This document shows, one piece after another, positions 10,340 through 19,493 of a stretch of 64,000 bases of DNA (position 1 is its first letter; each line of letters starts with the position of its first letter). The position numbers were made by a program, and so were the translations under genes. Location of the stretch: positions 53,970-117,969 of the forward strand of contig DATNQN010000084.1 in the NCBI GenBank assembly GCA_036703985.1. The letters run 5' to 3'. This DNA is from Leptolyngbyaceae cyanobacterium (GTDB taxonomy: Bacteria; Cyanobacteriota; Cyanobacteriia; Cyanobacteriales; Aerosakkonemataceae). The notes beneath the pieces were generated by a model. That model saw only the letters and a program-made list of their open reading frames with translations, was not told where the DNA came from and ran no database searches.

Positions 10340-10476
10340 AAGTTGCTAGATAGAAATACTCAGCTTTTCGATCCCCCCTAACCCTCCTAAAAAAGGGGGG
10401 AACCGAATTCAAAGTCCCCCTTAATAAGGGGGATGCGAGGGGGATCTCAAAAGGTAAAACTTATAACTAGCAACTT
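10340..10476. repeat. Palindromic repeat with GGGGGA/TCCCCC hairpins
   Basis: This non-coding element is bounded by AAGTTGCTAG and CTAGCAACTT. Inside it ATCCCCCC and GAGGGGGAT form an outer pair, and CCTCCTAAAAAAGGGGGG and TCCCCCTTAATAAGGGGGA form two hairpins. C/G-tract repeats of this kind are common in cyanobacterial intergenic DNA. Confidence 0.65.
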
Positions 10477-10527
10477 GGATTATTACAAAACCATTGTAGG
10501 GACTGGTCGATCGAGAAAATATTATAA

Positions 10528-10645
10528 GGTAGGGTGCGTTAGCTCAAGCGTAACGCACCGCTCTCTTAGATATGGTGCGTTACGGCTAAACTTGCCTGAC
10601 GATTAAGGCTGTTTTATGCAAGTAGCGCCTAACGCACCCTACTTA
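10528..10645. repeat. MITE-like element with GTAGGGTGCGTTAG termini
   Basis: This is a roughly 118-bp element whose ends are inverted copies (GTAGGGTGCGTTAG and CTAACGCACCCTAC). Two further copies of the GTGCGTTA/TAACGCAC word lie inside. It has no reading frame. It lies between the sirtuin and aldehyde dehydrogenase genes and touches the end of the latter. Confidence 0.7.
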
Positions 10646-10646
10646 A

Positions 10647-12161
10647 CTACAATTTGACGCAAACTGACTTAACTTCGGTGTAAAGATTTAGCACTTCGCG
10701 TCCCATTTCCCGTCCCCATCCTGATTGTTTGTAACCGCCAAAGGGTAAGGCAGCATCGAAAATGTTGTAGCAGTTAATCCAAACTGTACCTGCCCGAAGT
10801 TTGCTGGCTAAACTGTGTGCTTTACCTATATCTTTCGTCCAAATCCCAGCAGCTAATCCGTAGATACTATCATTTGCGATCGGTAAAAGTTCGTCGATTT
10901 CTTTAAAGGGGATTGCCGTCACGACAGGGCCAAAAATTTCTTCTTGAACCACTTTCATTTTTTGATTGGTATTGACCAAAACTGTCGGTTCGACAAAGTA
11001 GCCTTTATCTCCCACTTTTTGTCCGCCAGTTACGGCTTTTGCACCTTCGGAAAAACCGGATTGCAGATAACCGCAAACGCGATCGAGTTGTTCGTCAGAA
11101 ACTAACGGCCCCATGTCAGTGGTCGGATCGAGTCCGGGGCCAAGTTTGATTTTTTTGGCTTGTTCGGCAACTCCTTCTATTACTTTGTCGAAAACCGATT
11201 CTTCGACGTAAAGCCGAGAACCCGCACAACAACATTGTCCGTGATTGAAGAAAATCGCATTAGCCGCGCCGGGAATTGCTGTTTCTAAATCAATATCTTT
11301 GAAAACGATGTTAGGAGATTTGCCACCTAATTCTAAGGTAACTTTTTTGAGATTTCCGGCGGCAGCTTGCACGATTAATTTACCTACTTCGGTGGAACCA
11401 GTGAAGGCAACTTTATCTACGTCGGGATGTGCGGCTAATGCAGCGCCAGCAGTTTCACCGTAACCGGGAACAATGTTAACTACTCCGTCGGGAAATCCGG
11501 CTTCGCAAATTAATTCGCCTAAGCGAAGTGCGGAGAGGGGAGTTTGTTCGGCGGGTTTTAAAACGACTGTACATCCGGCGGCAAGTGCTGGGCCTAATTT
11601 CCAGGCTGCCATCAATAAGGGGAAATTCCAAGGAATAATTTGTCCGACAACTCCGACTGGTTCTCGTTGAGTGTAGGCTAAATATTTACTGCCGGGATCG
11701 TAAGGTACTGAAATGGGTATGGTGCTGCCTTCAATTTTAGTTGCCCAACCTGCCATGTAGCGCAACAGATCGACGGCGAGGGGTACATCGGCAACTCGCG
11801 CCACGTTAATTGGTTTGCCGTTATCGAGAGATTCCAGTTCGGCAAATTCTTCTAAATTTGCTTCTAGTAAGTCGGCTAGTTTCCAAATTAATTTTGAGCG
11901 ATCGGACACCGTGATTCTCGACCAAGGGCCATTCTCGAAAGCTTGGCGTGCGGCTTTGACTGCGCGATCGATATCTTCGGCTGTCCCTTCGGCAATTTGT
12001 GCGATAACTTCCCCCGTGGCTGGGTTGACGACGGGAAATGTTTTACCGTTAGCAGCATCAACCCATTTACCGTTAATAAGTAACTTTTTAGGTTGCTTCA
12101 AAAAGTTGGTAACTTGGTTATTAAGTTGAATTTCAGAAACAGGTTGCAATGTAGTTGTCAT
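10647..12161 (-). CDS. NAD(P)-dependent aldehyde dehydrogenase
   Basis: This is a 504-residue, full-length member of the ALDH1/2-like class that oxidises aldehydes to acids in the cytosol. The motifs seen are [20 protein letters not shown], the coenzyme-binding FTGSTEVGK, the general-base Glu in [12 protein letters not shown], the catalytic Cys in [25 protein letters not shown] and the C-terminal [13 protein letters not shown]. The pattern is closest to retinal/betaine-type dehydrogenases, and in cyanobacteria such enzymes have been linked to apocarotenal or general aldehyde oxidation. Exact specificity is not decidable. It appears to be a single-gene unit, with a MITE-like repeat abutting its 3-prime end. 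Confidence 0.95.
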   Translation of the reverse strand: MTTTLQPVSEIQLNNQVTNFLKQPKKLLINGKWVDAANGKTFPVVNPATGEVIAQIAEGTAEDIDRAVKAARQAFENGPWSRITVSDRSKLIWKLADLLEANLEEFAELESLDNGKPINVARVADVPLAVDLLRYMAGWATKIEGSTIPISVPYDPGSKYLAYTQREPVGVVGQIIPWNFPLLMAAWKLGPALAAGCTVVLKPAEQTPLSALRLGELICEAGFPDGVVNIVPGYGETAGAALAAHPDVDKVAFTGSTEVGKLIVQAAAGNLKKVTLELGGKSPNIVFKDIDLETAIPGAANAIFFNHGQCCCAGSRLYVEESVFDKVIEGVAEQAKKIKLGPGLDPTTDMGPLVSDEQLDRVCGYLQSGFSEGAKAVTGGQKVGDKGYFVEPTVLVNTNQKMKVVQEEIFGPVVTAIPFKEIDELLPIANDSIYGLAAGIWTKDIGKAHSLASKLRAGTVWINCYNIFDAALPFGGYKQSGWGREMGREVLNLYTEVKSVCVKL

Positions 12162-12587
12162 ATTTCTATTTTTTTAAGTTTATGTTATGCGTACTTAATT
12201 TTATAACCAGCAACTCAAAGGTCAATAATTACTTAATGAATCGATAATTATTTTATTATTTTTATAAGTATCGTCACGATTTAAAACAAATATAAAAACT
12301 TAATAACGTGCTAAACCCAGCTAAGCATATATTGTATTGGGTAATTATTCAATTTGCCAGTAACAGTTAAAGCAATAGCCGAGAGATAATTTGTTTAAAA
12401 TATCAATTAATTCTTCTATCTAAAGAGGGAAATTTTAGTTTAATTAACCTTTTGTAATAGTAAGCTTTTTCACAAATACTCGAACATCGTTCTTTAGAAC
12501 TGTATTGAGTTTGAGACTATAGACAGACAGCAGGTTAGAAACGGATCGCTAGGATAAGAGAGTCAATAGGTTAAGGAATGTAAAGTT
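12162..12587. promoter_or_regulatory. Intergenic region upstream of ALDH and Hli genes
   Basis: These 426 AT-rich bases between divergent genes hold both promoters. I see no hairpin, RNA gene or coding potential. Confidence 0.35.
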
Positions 12588-12803
12588 ATGGAATCTCGCC
12601 CTTCTACTGATTTACCACCTGTTGCTAAAGAATACAACGGCGTCGATCGCAATGCTTTTCTGTTTGGCTTGACTCCTCAAGCTGAACTGTGGAACGGACG
12701 CCTAGCAATGATCGGATTTTTAGCTTATTTACTGTGGGATTTAGCTGGCTACAGCGTGTTGCGTGATGTGCTGCACCTGCTTCCTCAGTACATCGTTCGT
12801 TAA
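12588..12803 (+). CDS. High-light-inducible / chlorophyll a-b binding-like protein
   Basis: This 71-residue thylakoid protein has one membrane helix carrying the chlorophyll-binding signature of the LHC superfamily: ELWNGRLAMIGFLAY (E-x2-N-G-R-x-A-M-x-G-F). Hli proteins bind chlorophyll and carotenoid and protect photosystems and chlorophyll synthesis under light stress. The hydrophilic N terminus of about 30 residues and short C-terminal tail fit the single-helix type. The gene stands alone; a carotene ketolase gene lies 300 bases downstream on the same strand. Confidence 0.9.
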   Translation: MESRPSTDLPPVAKEYNGVDRNAFLFGLTPQAELWNGRLAMIGFLAYLLWDLAGYSVLRDVLHLLPQYIVR

Positions 12804-12970
12804 TATTTAGTATCTTTGCACTCAAGCTGAACTTTATATGAAATTACACCAACTAGCAGCCTGAGTGCAAAGCTGCCAAACATCTGATTTTGTTTGAGAT
12901 TTAGATGAGCAAATGGTCGAAAGTTGAAACTATCTCTACGTTTTTAATAACTTCGACTTCATTGGTTTGT

Positions 12971-13023
12971 AGTAAGGACTTTAGTCCTTTAGCTAGAGAT
13001 TTGAAAGGACTAAAGTCCTTACT
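12971..13023. repeat. Perfect 20-bp inverted repeat (AAGGACTTTAGTCCTT family)
   Basis: Arms 12971-12990 and 13004-13023 are exact reverse complements around a 13-base loop, and each arm is itself nearly palindromic. A related copy lies at 57401-57447. It may end the hli transcript, but it has no T-tract and looks like a dispersed repeat. Confidence 0.8.
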
Positions 13024-13098
13024 AAGAACAATTTTTAAAAGGCGATTTGAGTAGCATCGCTTAAATCATTATGTCTGAAAAATTTACTATTCAATTTT

Positions 13099-13875
13099 AT
13101 GCAAAGTAAAACTGCGATCGAACCTGGATTAATAACGTTTGAGCGACTAGAAACAATGTCTCTAATCAGAAGTGAAGCAATGAGTTGGGGAATTATCATT
13201 GCTGGCTTAATTATAGTATTATGGTTAATTAGTGAAGTTTTATTTTTATCCATCCATATTGAAAAATCGTCAGTTTTGTGGTTAGTACCTGCTATAGGTT
13301 GGCAAACATTTCTTTATACGGGATTGTTTATTACTGCACACGATGCTATGCACGGAGTAGTTTTTCCACAAAACATAAAAATTAATAATTTAATCGGTAC
13401 GATCGCAGTTACTTTGTATGGCTTGCTTTCCTACGATAAGTTATTGAAAAAACATTGGTTCCATCATAAACACCCAGCAACAGAACTCGATCCCGACTTC
13501 CATGATGGCAAGCACAAGAGTTTCTTTGCTTGGTATTTTCATTTTATGAAAGGGTACGCAAACTGGCAGCAAATTATTGCCATGACCGTAGTTTTTTATC
13601 CGCTTATCTTATTATTGCATATACCGATAATTAATTTAGCTTTATTTTGGTGGATACCATCGATTTTAAGTTCATTGCAATTATTTTATTTTGGCACTTT
13701 CCTAACTCACCGAGAACCAACAGGTGGTTATAAAAATCATCATCGTGCTGAAAGTACTCATTTTTCAACCTTTTGGTCGTTCATCACTTGCTATCATTTT
13801 GGCTACCACCAGGAACATCACGAATATCCTCATGTTCCTTGGTGGAAGCTACCGGAAATGGTGGGTGAAAAGTGA
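13099..13875 (+). CDS. crtW: Beta-carotene ketolase, CrtW type
   Basis: This 258-residue membrane di-iron oxygenase of the fatty-acid-desaturase fold adds 4-keto groups to beta-carotene rings (echinenone or canthaxanthin synthesis). Its histidine clusters are in the expected order: HDAMHG, KKHWFHHKHP and GYHQEHHEYPHVPWWKLPE. The segments WQTFLYTGLFITAHDAMHG, SILSSLQLFYFGTFL and FWSFITCYHFGYH match what I know of Nostoc CrtW. Hydrophobic segments flank the histidine boxes. It is probably monocistronic, downstream of the Hli gene, which would suit a photoprotection role. The assignment over generic desaturases is firm because of the C-terminal motif. Confidence 0.92.
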   Translation: MQSKTAIEPGLITFERLETMSLIRSEAMSWGIIIAGLIIVLWLISEVLFLSIHIEKSSVLWLVPAIGWQTFLYTGLFITAHDAMHGVVFPQNIKINNLIGTIAVTLYGLLSYDKLLKKHWFHHKHPATELDPDFHDGKHKSFFAWYFHFMKGYANWQQIIAMTVVFYPLILLLHIPIINLALFWWIPSILSSLQLFYFGTFLTHREPTGGYKNHHRAESTHFSTFWSFITCYHFGYHQEHHEYPHVPWWKLPEMVGEK

Positions 13876-13958
13876 GGGGATGGGGAGATGGGGGGATGGA
13901 AAAAATCAGTTAATTTTTATTCTTCAGACTTCATCCTTCATACTTAATCCTTTATCCT

Positions 13959-16112
13959 TCATCCTTTACGCATTGATAAACCGATTCGTTTCAACTTTTC
14001 GTTAACTTCCATCACTCGCACTTTTACCACTTGTCCGACTTTGACAATTTCTTTTGGATCTTTGACAAATCTATCAGCAAGTTGGGAAATATGCACTAAA
14101 CCATCTTGATGAACGCCAACATCAACGAATGCACCGAAGTTGGCAACGTTGGTAACGATTCCTTCTAATTCCATGCCAACTTTTAAGTCGGATATTTCTT
14201 TGATTCCTTCTTTAAAGGTGGCATATTTAAATTCCGCACGGGGGTCTCTTCCCGGTTTTTCTAGTTCGTTGATAATGTCGCGGAGAGTGGGTAAACCGAC
14301 GGTATCGGTGACGTATTTTTTCAGGTTAATTGATTTGAGTTTTTCGGGTATTTGGGTGACTTGATTTAAGGGTACGTTTAAATCGGATGCGATCGCTTTT
14401 ACTACATCGTAACTTTCCGGGTGTACGGCGGTGTTATCTAGGGGGTTTTCGCCATTGCGAATTCGTAAGAAACCAGCTGCTTGTTCAAAAGCTTTTGGCC
14501 CTAATTTTGATACTTTGAGGAGTTGACGGCGGTTTTTAAAAGCACCGTTTTCGTTACGGAAAGTAACCACATTTTTAGCAATGGTTGGTGTCATTCCTGA
14601 TACGAAAGTGAGGAGTTCTTTCGATGCGGTATTTAAGTCTACGCCAACGTAGTTAACGCAGCTTTCTACGGTTTCATCTAATTTTTTCTTGAGCAATTTT
14701 TGATCGACATCGTGTTGATATTGTCCGACTCCGATCGATTTGGGGTCAATTTTGACGAGTTCGGCGAGGGGGTCTTGCAAGCGGCGACCGATACTGATGG
14801 CTCCGCGCACGGTAACATCGAGATCGGGGAATTCTGCGATCGCAACATCGGAGGCGGAATAAATCGATGCGCCAGACTCGTTGACGATGACTTTAATCGG
14901 TTTGCGTTCAAGCGTTTTCAACACTTCCGTCACAAACTCATCCGTTTCGCGAGAAGCTGTACCGTTACCGATCGCAATTAGCTGGATATCGTACTTTTCA
15001 ATCAGCTTTTTGAGGGTATTCGCAGCTTGGGTGCGTTGTGCTGCTGCTTGGTGGGGAAAAATCGCCTGATATTCCAAAAATTTTGCTGTTTCCGAAAGTA
15101 CCGCCACTTTACAACCAGTCCGAAATCCAGGATCGATCGCTAATGTCGGTTTCATTCCCGCAGGTGCAGATAGCAACAACTCCCGCAGATTGCTTTCAAA
15201 AGTTTTGATCGATTCGATATCGGCGTAATCTTTTCTGTCAGTACGAACTTCCGTAATCAAAGAAGTTTTCATCAAACGGTTGAAAGCATCTTTGAGCATT
15301 TCCCGATAAAAATCTCGCACGGCGGGAACCTTTGTTTTAATCTCCTGAGATTCCAGATAAGACTGTACGTAAGATTCATCGAAAGCTACATCTAAATCTA
15401 GGACTTTTTCACTTTCACCCCTGAATAATGCCAGCATATTATGGGGTGCAATATTTTTCACCGGAATCTGATAATTTCGGTACATCTCAAACTTAGTCGT
15501 TCCTTCGGGAAACTCATCTTTAATTTTCGAGACGAATACTCCTTCTTCCATCAAGTATTCCCGCAAATAAGCACGCAATTGGGCTTTTTCCGATACTTCT
15601 TCTGCCAAAATATCGTTTGCACCCTTCAGCGCATCCTCAGCAGTTTTCACACCTTTTTCTTCTGAAATATATTTGGCGGCTTCCGTTTCTAATGCAGTGG
15701 GTTTAGCATTGCGATCGTTCAATGATTTAATAAATTGCGCTAAAGGTTCTAATCCTTTTTCTCTGGCAATAGTAGCGCGGGTGCGTCGCTTTGGTTTGTA
15801 AGGAAGATATAAATCTTCCAGTTCATTTTTTTGTAAGCAAGATTCGATTTTTTCTTTCAGTTCGTCGGTAAGTTTTCCTTGGGAAGAAATCGCATCTAAA
15901 ATACTTTTTTTCCGTTCTTCCAATTCAGTCAAATAGGTATGTCTATCTGAGATATCCCGAAGTTGAATTTCATCAAGTGCGCCAGTCCGTTCTTTGCGGT
16001 AGCGTGCGATAAACGGAATAGTTGCACCCTCCGCGAAAAGTTCCAGTGCGTTGTTGACTTGGGAGGGAGTGACGGAGAGTTCTTCTGCGATGAGTTGAGG
16101 AATGTTGAGCAT
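13959..16112 (-). CDS. tex: Tex-family transcription accessory / S1 RNA-binding protein
   Basis: This 717-residue protein has the standard Tex architecture. A helical N-terminal domain (IPFIARYRKERTGALDEIQLRDI) is followed by a YqgF-like RNase H fold (LAIDPGFRTGCKVAVL), helix-hairpin-helix repeats (VGVDLNTASKELLTFVSGM and following) and a C-terminal S1 domain (GIVTNVANFGAFVDVGVHQD). Tex binds nucleic acids and acts on transcription complexes in other bacteria. The start is only three bases after the stop of the TOPRIM-like gene, so it is probably co-transcribed with the ATPase/TOPRIM pair. That is unusual company for a housekeeping gene. Confidence 0.96.
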   Translation of the reverse strand: MLNIPQLIAEELSVTPSQVNNALELFAEGATIPFIARYRKERTGALDEIQLRDISDRHTYLTELEERKKSILDAISSQGKLTDELKEKIESCLQKNELEDLYLPYKPKRRTRATIAREKGLEPLAQFIKSLNDRNAKPTALETEAAKYISEEKGVKTAEDALKGANDILAEEVSEKAQLRAYLREYLMEEGVFVSKIKDEFPEGTTKFEMYRNYQIPVKNIAPHNMLALFRGESEKVLDLDVAFDESYVQSYLESQEIKTKVPAVRDFYREMLKDAFNRLMKTSLITEVRTDRKDYADIESIKTFESNLRELLLSAPAGMKPTLAIDPGFRTGCKVAVLSETAKFLEYQAIFPHQAAAQRTQAANTLKKLIEKYDIQLIAIGNGTASRETDEFVTEVLKTLERKPIKVIVNESGASIYSASDVAIAEFPDLDVTVRGAISIGRRLQDPLAELVKIDPKSIGVGQYQHDVDQKLLKKKLDETVESCVNYVGVDLNTASKELLTFVSGMTPTIAKNVVTFRNENGAFKNRRQLLKVSKLGPKAFEQAAGFLRIRNGENPLDNTAVHPESYDVVKAIASDLNVPLNQVTQIPEKLKSINLKKYVTDTVGLPTLRDIINELEKPGRDPRAEFKYATFKEGIKEISDLKVGMELEGIVTNVANFGAFVDVGVHQDGLVHISQLADRFVKDPKEIVKVGQVVKVRVMEVNEKLKRIGLSMRKG

Positions 16113-16115
16113 AAT

Positions 16116-16892
16116 TTAGTTTAGTTGTAAATCTAAGAGTAACTTAATGAATTCAACAAACTTTGTGAAAGCGGGAACGTAGTCATTAGTTTGAGGACTG
16201 ACCCATTTATTACGCGCAATGCTTGATGTGTTAGTTTGTCCCGGCATAAGTACACTAACAATTGTGGCAATTAGAGCTTTTTCATGGTCAAAGGGAGCCC
16301 ATTCTAGATTTTTCCTTTCCTGATTAGAAAAACTCGCAATATATGTAGAAGCTCTGTTCATATATTCAGGATAAGCAATTTCTCCACAACTACATAGCAA
16401 TGTATCTAGGACACCCTGATTAATGTTATCGGGAAGTACATAAATACCTGTATGAGGTGGAGAGTCAGTATTTACATTACCTGCTTGTTCGGGAAAATTA
16501 GGAAACTGTTCATGGAAGCAATCATAATATAACTTTGCCACACGGTTAGGAGGTTCTCGATCGGAATCAACCACTATACCAAATGCTGCGATCTCAGTTT
16601 TATATTTAGAATGGTTTTGGATAGCCGCATGGAGATGTGGCCCTAAGGTAGTGCCTCCACCTGCATAAATCGCTACGGAAAGATTTTGATTAAATAAGAT
16701 AGAAGGCATATCAAGACGTTTGTACAAATCGCCATTTTTAGGATATGTAGGGATAAAATTTTCCCAAAATGTATCGAGTTCTGACTTTTTTCCATTGAAA
16801 CGTTTAAATTCAAAAAGCTTTTCCAGCACTTTACCAACAAATGCTTGATCGTGAGGCCCTTCAACTCCTATAATCGCATAGCGAAGGCTCAT
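16116..16892 (-). CDS. TOPRIM-like DUF3226-type protein, partner of AAA ATPase
   Basis: This 258-residue protein has two acidic motifs expected of a TOPRIM nuclease fold: a Glu at position 11 in GVEGPHDQAFVG after a first hydrophobic strand, and D109-S-D111 in FGIVVDSDRE after another. This matches my recollection of DUF3226-type proteins. Its start overlaps the ATPase stop in an ATGA arrangement, which implies translational coupling and a functional pair. AAA ATPase plus TOPRIM pairs include OLD-family nucleases and the PARIS and Gabija anti-phage systems. A defence role is therefore a reasonable inference, but it does not clearly match any of these. The enzymatic activity is unproven. Confidence 0.75.
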   Translation of the reverse strand: MSLRYAIIGVEGPHDQAFVGKVLEKLFEFKRFNGKKSELDTFWENFIPTYPKNGDLYKRLDMPSILFNQNLSVAIYAGGGTTLGPHLHAAIQNHSKYKTEIAAFGIVVDSDREPPNRVAKLYYDCFHEQFPNFPEQAGNVNTDSPPHTGIYVLPDNINQGVLDTLLCSCGEIAYPEYMNRASTYIASFSNQERKNLEWAPFDHEKALIATIVSVLMPGQTNTSSIARNKWVSPQTNDYVPAFTKFVEFIKLLLDLQLN

Positions 16893-18019
16893 TTGCGAAC
16901 CTCCTGTCCTAATTCTTCCCGAAGAATAGATAGTAAATTTCGATCTAAACGAACTGTACTAGTTTGTGAATCTTTAGGCTCTAGCCGATAGGCTACTAAA
17001 TCGGTTTCTTCATTAGTAGCATCAAGTAATGCGTCAATAGCTTCCAGACTATGTGTAGTAGCAAAAAGTTGCACATCCATTAATATACACCACTCAACCA
17101 GCCAATTAAAAGAACGTTGAAGAGCTTCTGTATGAATAGAAACTTCTAGTTCGTCAATTAGGAGAATACCTCCTTTTACTTTCGCAAGCCTCAAAGCTAT
17201 AAAAAGTAACCGACGGATTCCATCTCCGAAGGTACTGAGTGGTGCAAGCCCAGATTGTGTATGCTGCACATAAATAATTGGCCTTCTCTGAGGTGTTAAA
17301 ATCTCTATGTCGATAATTCCTGAGTCGATATACTGAAGTAGTCTTACAACCTCAGATTTAAAATTTGCCATTCTAGCTTCTGTTAAAAGCCGAGCTTGTA
17401 GAAATTCTGTCCGATGGGAAAATGGCGTAACTGTAGCGACAGGTAATGTTAAGCTTTCATGCTTATAACCTGGAATAACTCGCTCATTTTCCCAGAGTTG
17501 AAAACTCTCAACAATTTCTTCTTTTCCAAATAAATCTATTCGCTCTGTACTTACATTAAGTTCTAAGTTCAGACCTTGTTGAATTTCAGATAGTTCATCT
17601 TCACTTTCTGCAACGCTATCATTGATTTTTTGATGGTTACGAATATTCCCCGATACCTGGATACCTTCTATTTTTTGGCAAACTGCTCGCAATTGTGTTA
17701 CTGGAAAATCGCCACTACCTGATATAAGGATTTCACCTTCATAAAGACTTTCTTTTGTGGCGCTTCGATCTTGAGGGAATAACCACAATAGAGCATCAAT
17801 AGTAGGAGAACGAAGCACTATATCCCCTTCTCGTTGCCGAGCTATTCTCAGCCACTCTCTTAGGTCTACATGAGCACAGTAAGTTGAAATAGCTTCTAAA
17901 ACAGTTGTTTTGCCTGAATTATTAACTCCTACAAGTAGATTAATTTGTCCCAATTTCTGCAAATGCAAATTTTGGATTCCTCGAAATTTATGTATAGTTA
18001 GATTATCAATATGCTTCAT
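16889..18019 (-). CDS. AAA family ATPase (AAA_15/AAA_21, OLD-like)
   Basis: This 376-residue ABC/SMC-type ATPase has no membrane segment. Walker A is GVNNSGKTTVLEA (residues 31-43). The signature-like region PLSTFGDGIRRLLFIALRLA is followed by Walker B GGILLIDELEVSIH (about 286-299) and the switch His in LFATTHSLEAIDAL (near 323). The order and spacing are those of the OLD/RecF-like ATPases found in many defence systems. It overlaps the TOPRIM-like gene by four bases. Upstream are Uma2 genes; no integrase is visible. It probably uses ATP-driven dimerisation to control its TOPRIM partner, by analogy with PARIS or Gabija. Confidence 0.88.
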   Translation of the reverse strand: MKHIDNLTIHKFRGIQNLHLQKLGQINLLVGVNNSGKTTVLEAISTYCAHVDLREWLRIARQREGDIVLRSPTIDALLWLFPQDRSATKESLYEGEILISGSGDFPVTQLRAVCQKIEGIQVSGNIRNHQKINDSVAESEDELSEIQQGLNLELNVSTERIDLFGKEEIVESFQLWENERVIPGYKHESLTLPVATVTPFSHRTEFLQARLLTEARMANFKSEVVRLLQYIDSGIIDIEILTPQRRPIIYVQHTQSGLAPLSTFGDGIRRLLFIALRLAKVKGGILLIDELEVSIHTEALQRSFNWLVEWCILMDVQLFATTHSLEAIDALLDATNEETDLVAYRLEPKDSQTSTVRLDRNLLSILREELGQEVRK

Positions 18020-18081
18020 TATATTTAGACTTTATTTCTGCTTGAGCCGAGTATTTTCCATGCTCTAGAGAACACTCATTA

Positions 18082-18663
18082 TTATATTATAACCGGAAAT
18101 ACCTTAGATAAATCAAGTGACAAATCTGGGAAACCAGGTAATGTAATTATCTGATTCGGCAATACAATTCGCTTCATAGCATAACCAAATCTACCGTGCA
18201 AATCTTGATAAGGTTCGCTATAAGTTTCTAAATGATTATCAATCAAATTGAATATCCAATAATCTGATATACCAGCTTCAGCATAAAGTGAGGTTTTAAC
18301 TTCTTTGTCTTTTTTCAGAGTAGAATCTGCTATTTCAATGACAAACAAAACATCTGATGAATTAGGCAAAGCATTTTTGTAATTATCTTCTCGAATCCGC
18401 AACATAGCAAAGTCTGGTTCTGGTTCGCTATTTGAGGGTAGAACAATTGGGTCTTGGCATTGTAATTCTGCTTTATTAAGTAACGGTATTGGTAGTTGAT
18501 TGAGTAAATTTCTGCAACAATTTATATGTGCTATACTTTTAGGTGCCATTTGAATAATTTCTCCTCGAATTAATTCAACTCGATCGTCTTCCGTGAGAAA
18601 TCCTAGTTCTGCCAAGCGGTGATATTCTTCAATCGTAAAGCGTTTGGGAGTCAAAATAGTCAT
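18082..18663 (-). CDS. Uma2-family putative endonuclease (DUF820)
   Basis: This 193-residue protein belongs to the very large cyanobacterial Uma2 family, which has a PD-(D/E)XK nuclease-like fold. The sequence has the typical start KRFTIEEYHRLAELGFLTED, DRVELIRGEIIQMAPK, the acidic core S-E-P-E-P-D-F-A, an E-x-A-D-S-T-L-x-x-D motif (VIEIADSTLKKDKEVK) and AEAGISDYWIFNL. Substrate and biological role are unknown. It sits 65 bases upstream of the ATPase gene on the same strand and next to a second closely related copy at 18730-19314. Confidence 0.9.
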   Translation of the reverse strand: MTILTPKRFTIEEYHRLAELGFLTEDDRVELIRGEIIQMAPKSIAHINCCRNLLNQLPIPLLNKAELQCQDPIVLPSNSEPEPDFAMLRIREDNYKNALPNSSDVLFVIEIADSTLKKDKEVKTSLYAEAGISDYWIFNLIDNHLETYSEPYQDLHGRFGYAMKRIVLPNQIITLPGFPDLSLDLSKVFPVII

Positions 18664-18729
18664 GGCAGTTTTTCCATTTAGTTCGTCTGTTTAGATTATA
18701 TCTTTGGTAGTGCGATCGCGCTTTGATTT

Positions 18730-19314
18730 CTACATTTCAATTTTGGGAAATACTTTTGATAAATCAAGTGATAAATCCGGAAAACAAGGTAATGCAAACA
18801 TCTGGTTTGGCAAGAAAATTTGTTTAATTCTATAGCCGAAATTTCCTGACAAATCTTGATACGGTTGGCTATATACTTCTAAATAATTGTTCGCTAAATT
18901 GAAGATACAATAATCAGATATGCCAGCTTCTGCATAGAGGGATGTTTTCACATCTTGGTCATACTTTAAAGTTGAATCTGAAACTTCTATTAATAACAAA
19001 ACATCTGATGGTCTGGGATGAGAAGATAGATAATTATCATCGCGATTTCTGACAATAGCAAAATCTGGCTCTGGTTCGCTGTTTGATGGTAGTACAATTG
19101 GGTCTTGGCATCTCACAGTTGCTCTATTGGCAATCAAAATTATTAGTTCTCTGAGTAAGTTGCTGGAACAACTGGTATGAGGTGTACCTTTGGCTGCCAT
19201 TTGAATAATTTCTCCTCGAATTAATTCTACTCGATCGTCTTCCGTGAGGAATCCCAGTTCTGCCAAGCGGTGATATTCCTCAATCGTAAAGCGTTTGGGA
19301 GTCGAAGTAGTCAT
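18730..19314 (-). CDS. Uma2-family putative endonuclease, second copy
   Basis: This is a close paralogue of the preceding gene. The first 45 residues are nearly identical at DNA level (KRFTIEEYHRLAELGFLTED and DRVELIRGEIIQMAAKG), with divergence in the middle. The nuclease-like acidic residues are kept: S-E-P-E-P-D-F-A and LIEVSDSTLKYDQDVK. The conserved AEAGISDYWIFNL appears here as AEAGISDYCIFNL, a Trp to Cys change. I place the start at 19314 (MTTSTPKRF), which aligns with the paralogues, rather than at 19332. Tandem duplication is the likely origin. Confidence 0.88.
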   Translation of the reverse strand: MTTSTPKRFTIEEYHRLAELGFLTEDDRVELIRGEIIQMAAKGTPHTSCSSNLLRELIILIANRATVRCQDPIVLPSNSEPEPDFAIVRNRDDNYLSSHPRPSDVLLLIEVSDSTLKYDQDVKTSLYAEAGISDYCIFNLANNYLEVYSQPYQDLSGNFGYRIKQIFLPNQMFALPCFPDLSLDLSKVFPKIEM

Positions 19315-19365
19315 GGCGATTTTTCCATTCAAGCTTGTTTAGATTATATCGCTGGCAATTACCTA

Positions 19366-19397
19366 AGAAACCCGGCTTCTTAAAGAAACTGGGTTTC
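19366..19397. repeat. Hairpin repeat AGAAACCCGGCTTCT
   Basis: Imperfect arms (AGAAACCCGGCTTCT and AGAAACTGGGTTTCT, two mismatches) form a stem-loop related to the perfect one at 26456-26488. It lies between the Uma2 and methyltransferase-like genes. Confidence 0.6.
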
Positions 19398-19493
19398 TGC
19401 ACATATTTACACTCTGTAACAATATTTGCCTAATCAACAAAATCAGCGTTAATCTATTTGACTAAGAGTGCAGATTCGGTTTGGGATAAGACT

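Noticed and set aside
16116..18019. Calling the ATPase/TOPRIM pair a known PARIS, Gabija or OLD system
   Set aside because: The TOPRIM-like partner looks DUF3226-type, not the DUF4435 of PARIS, and no UvrD-like helicase of Gabija is present; the general analogy only is kept.
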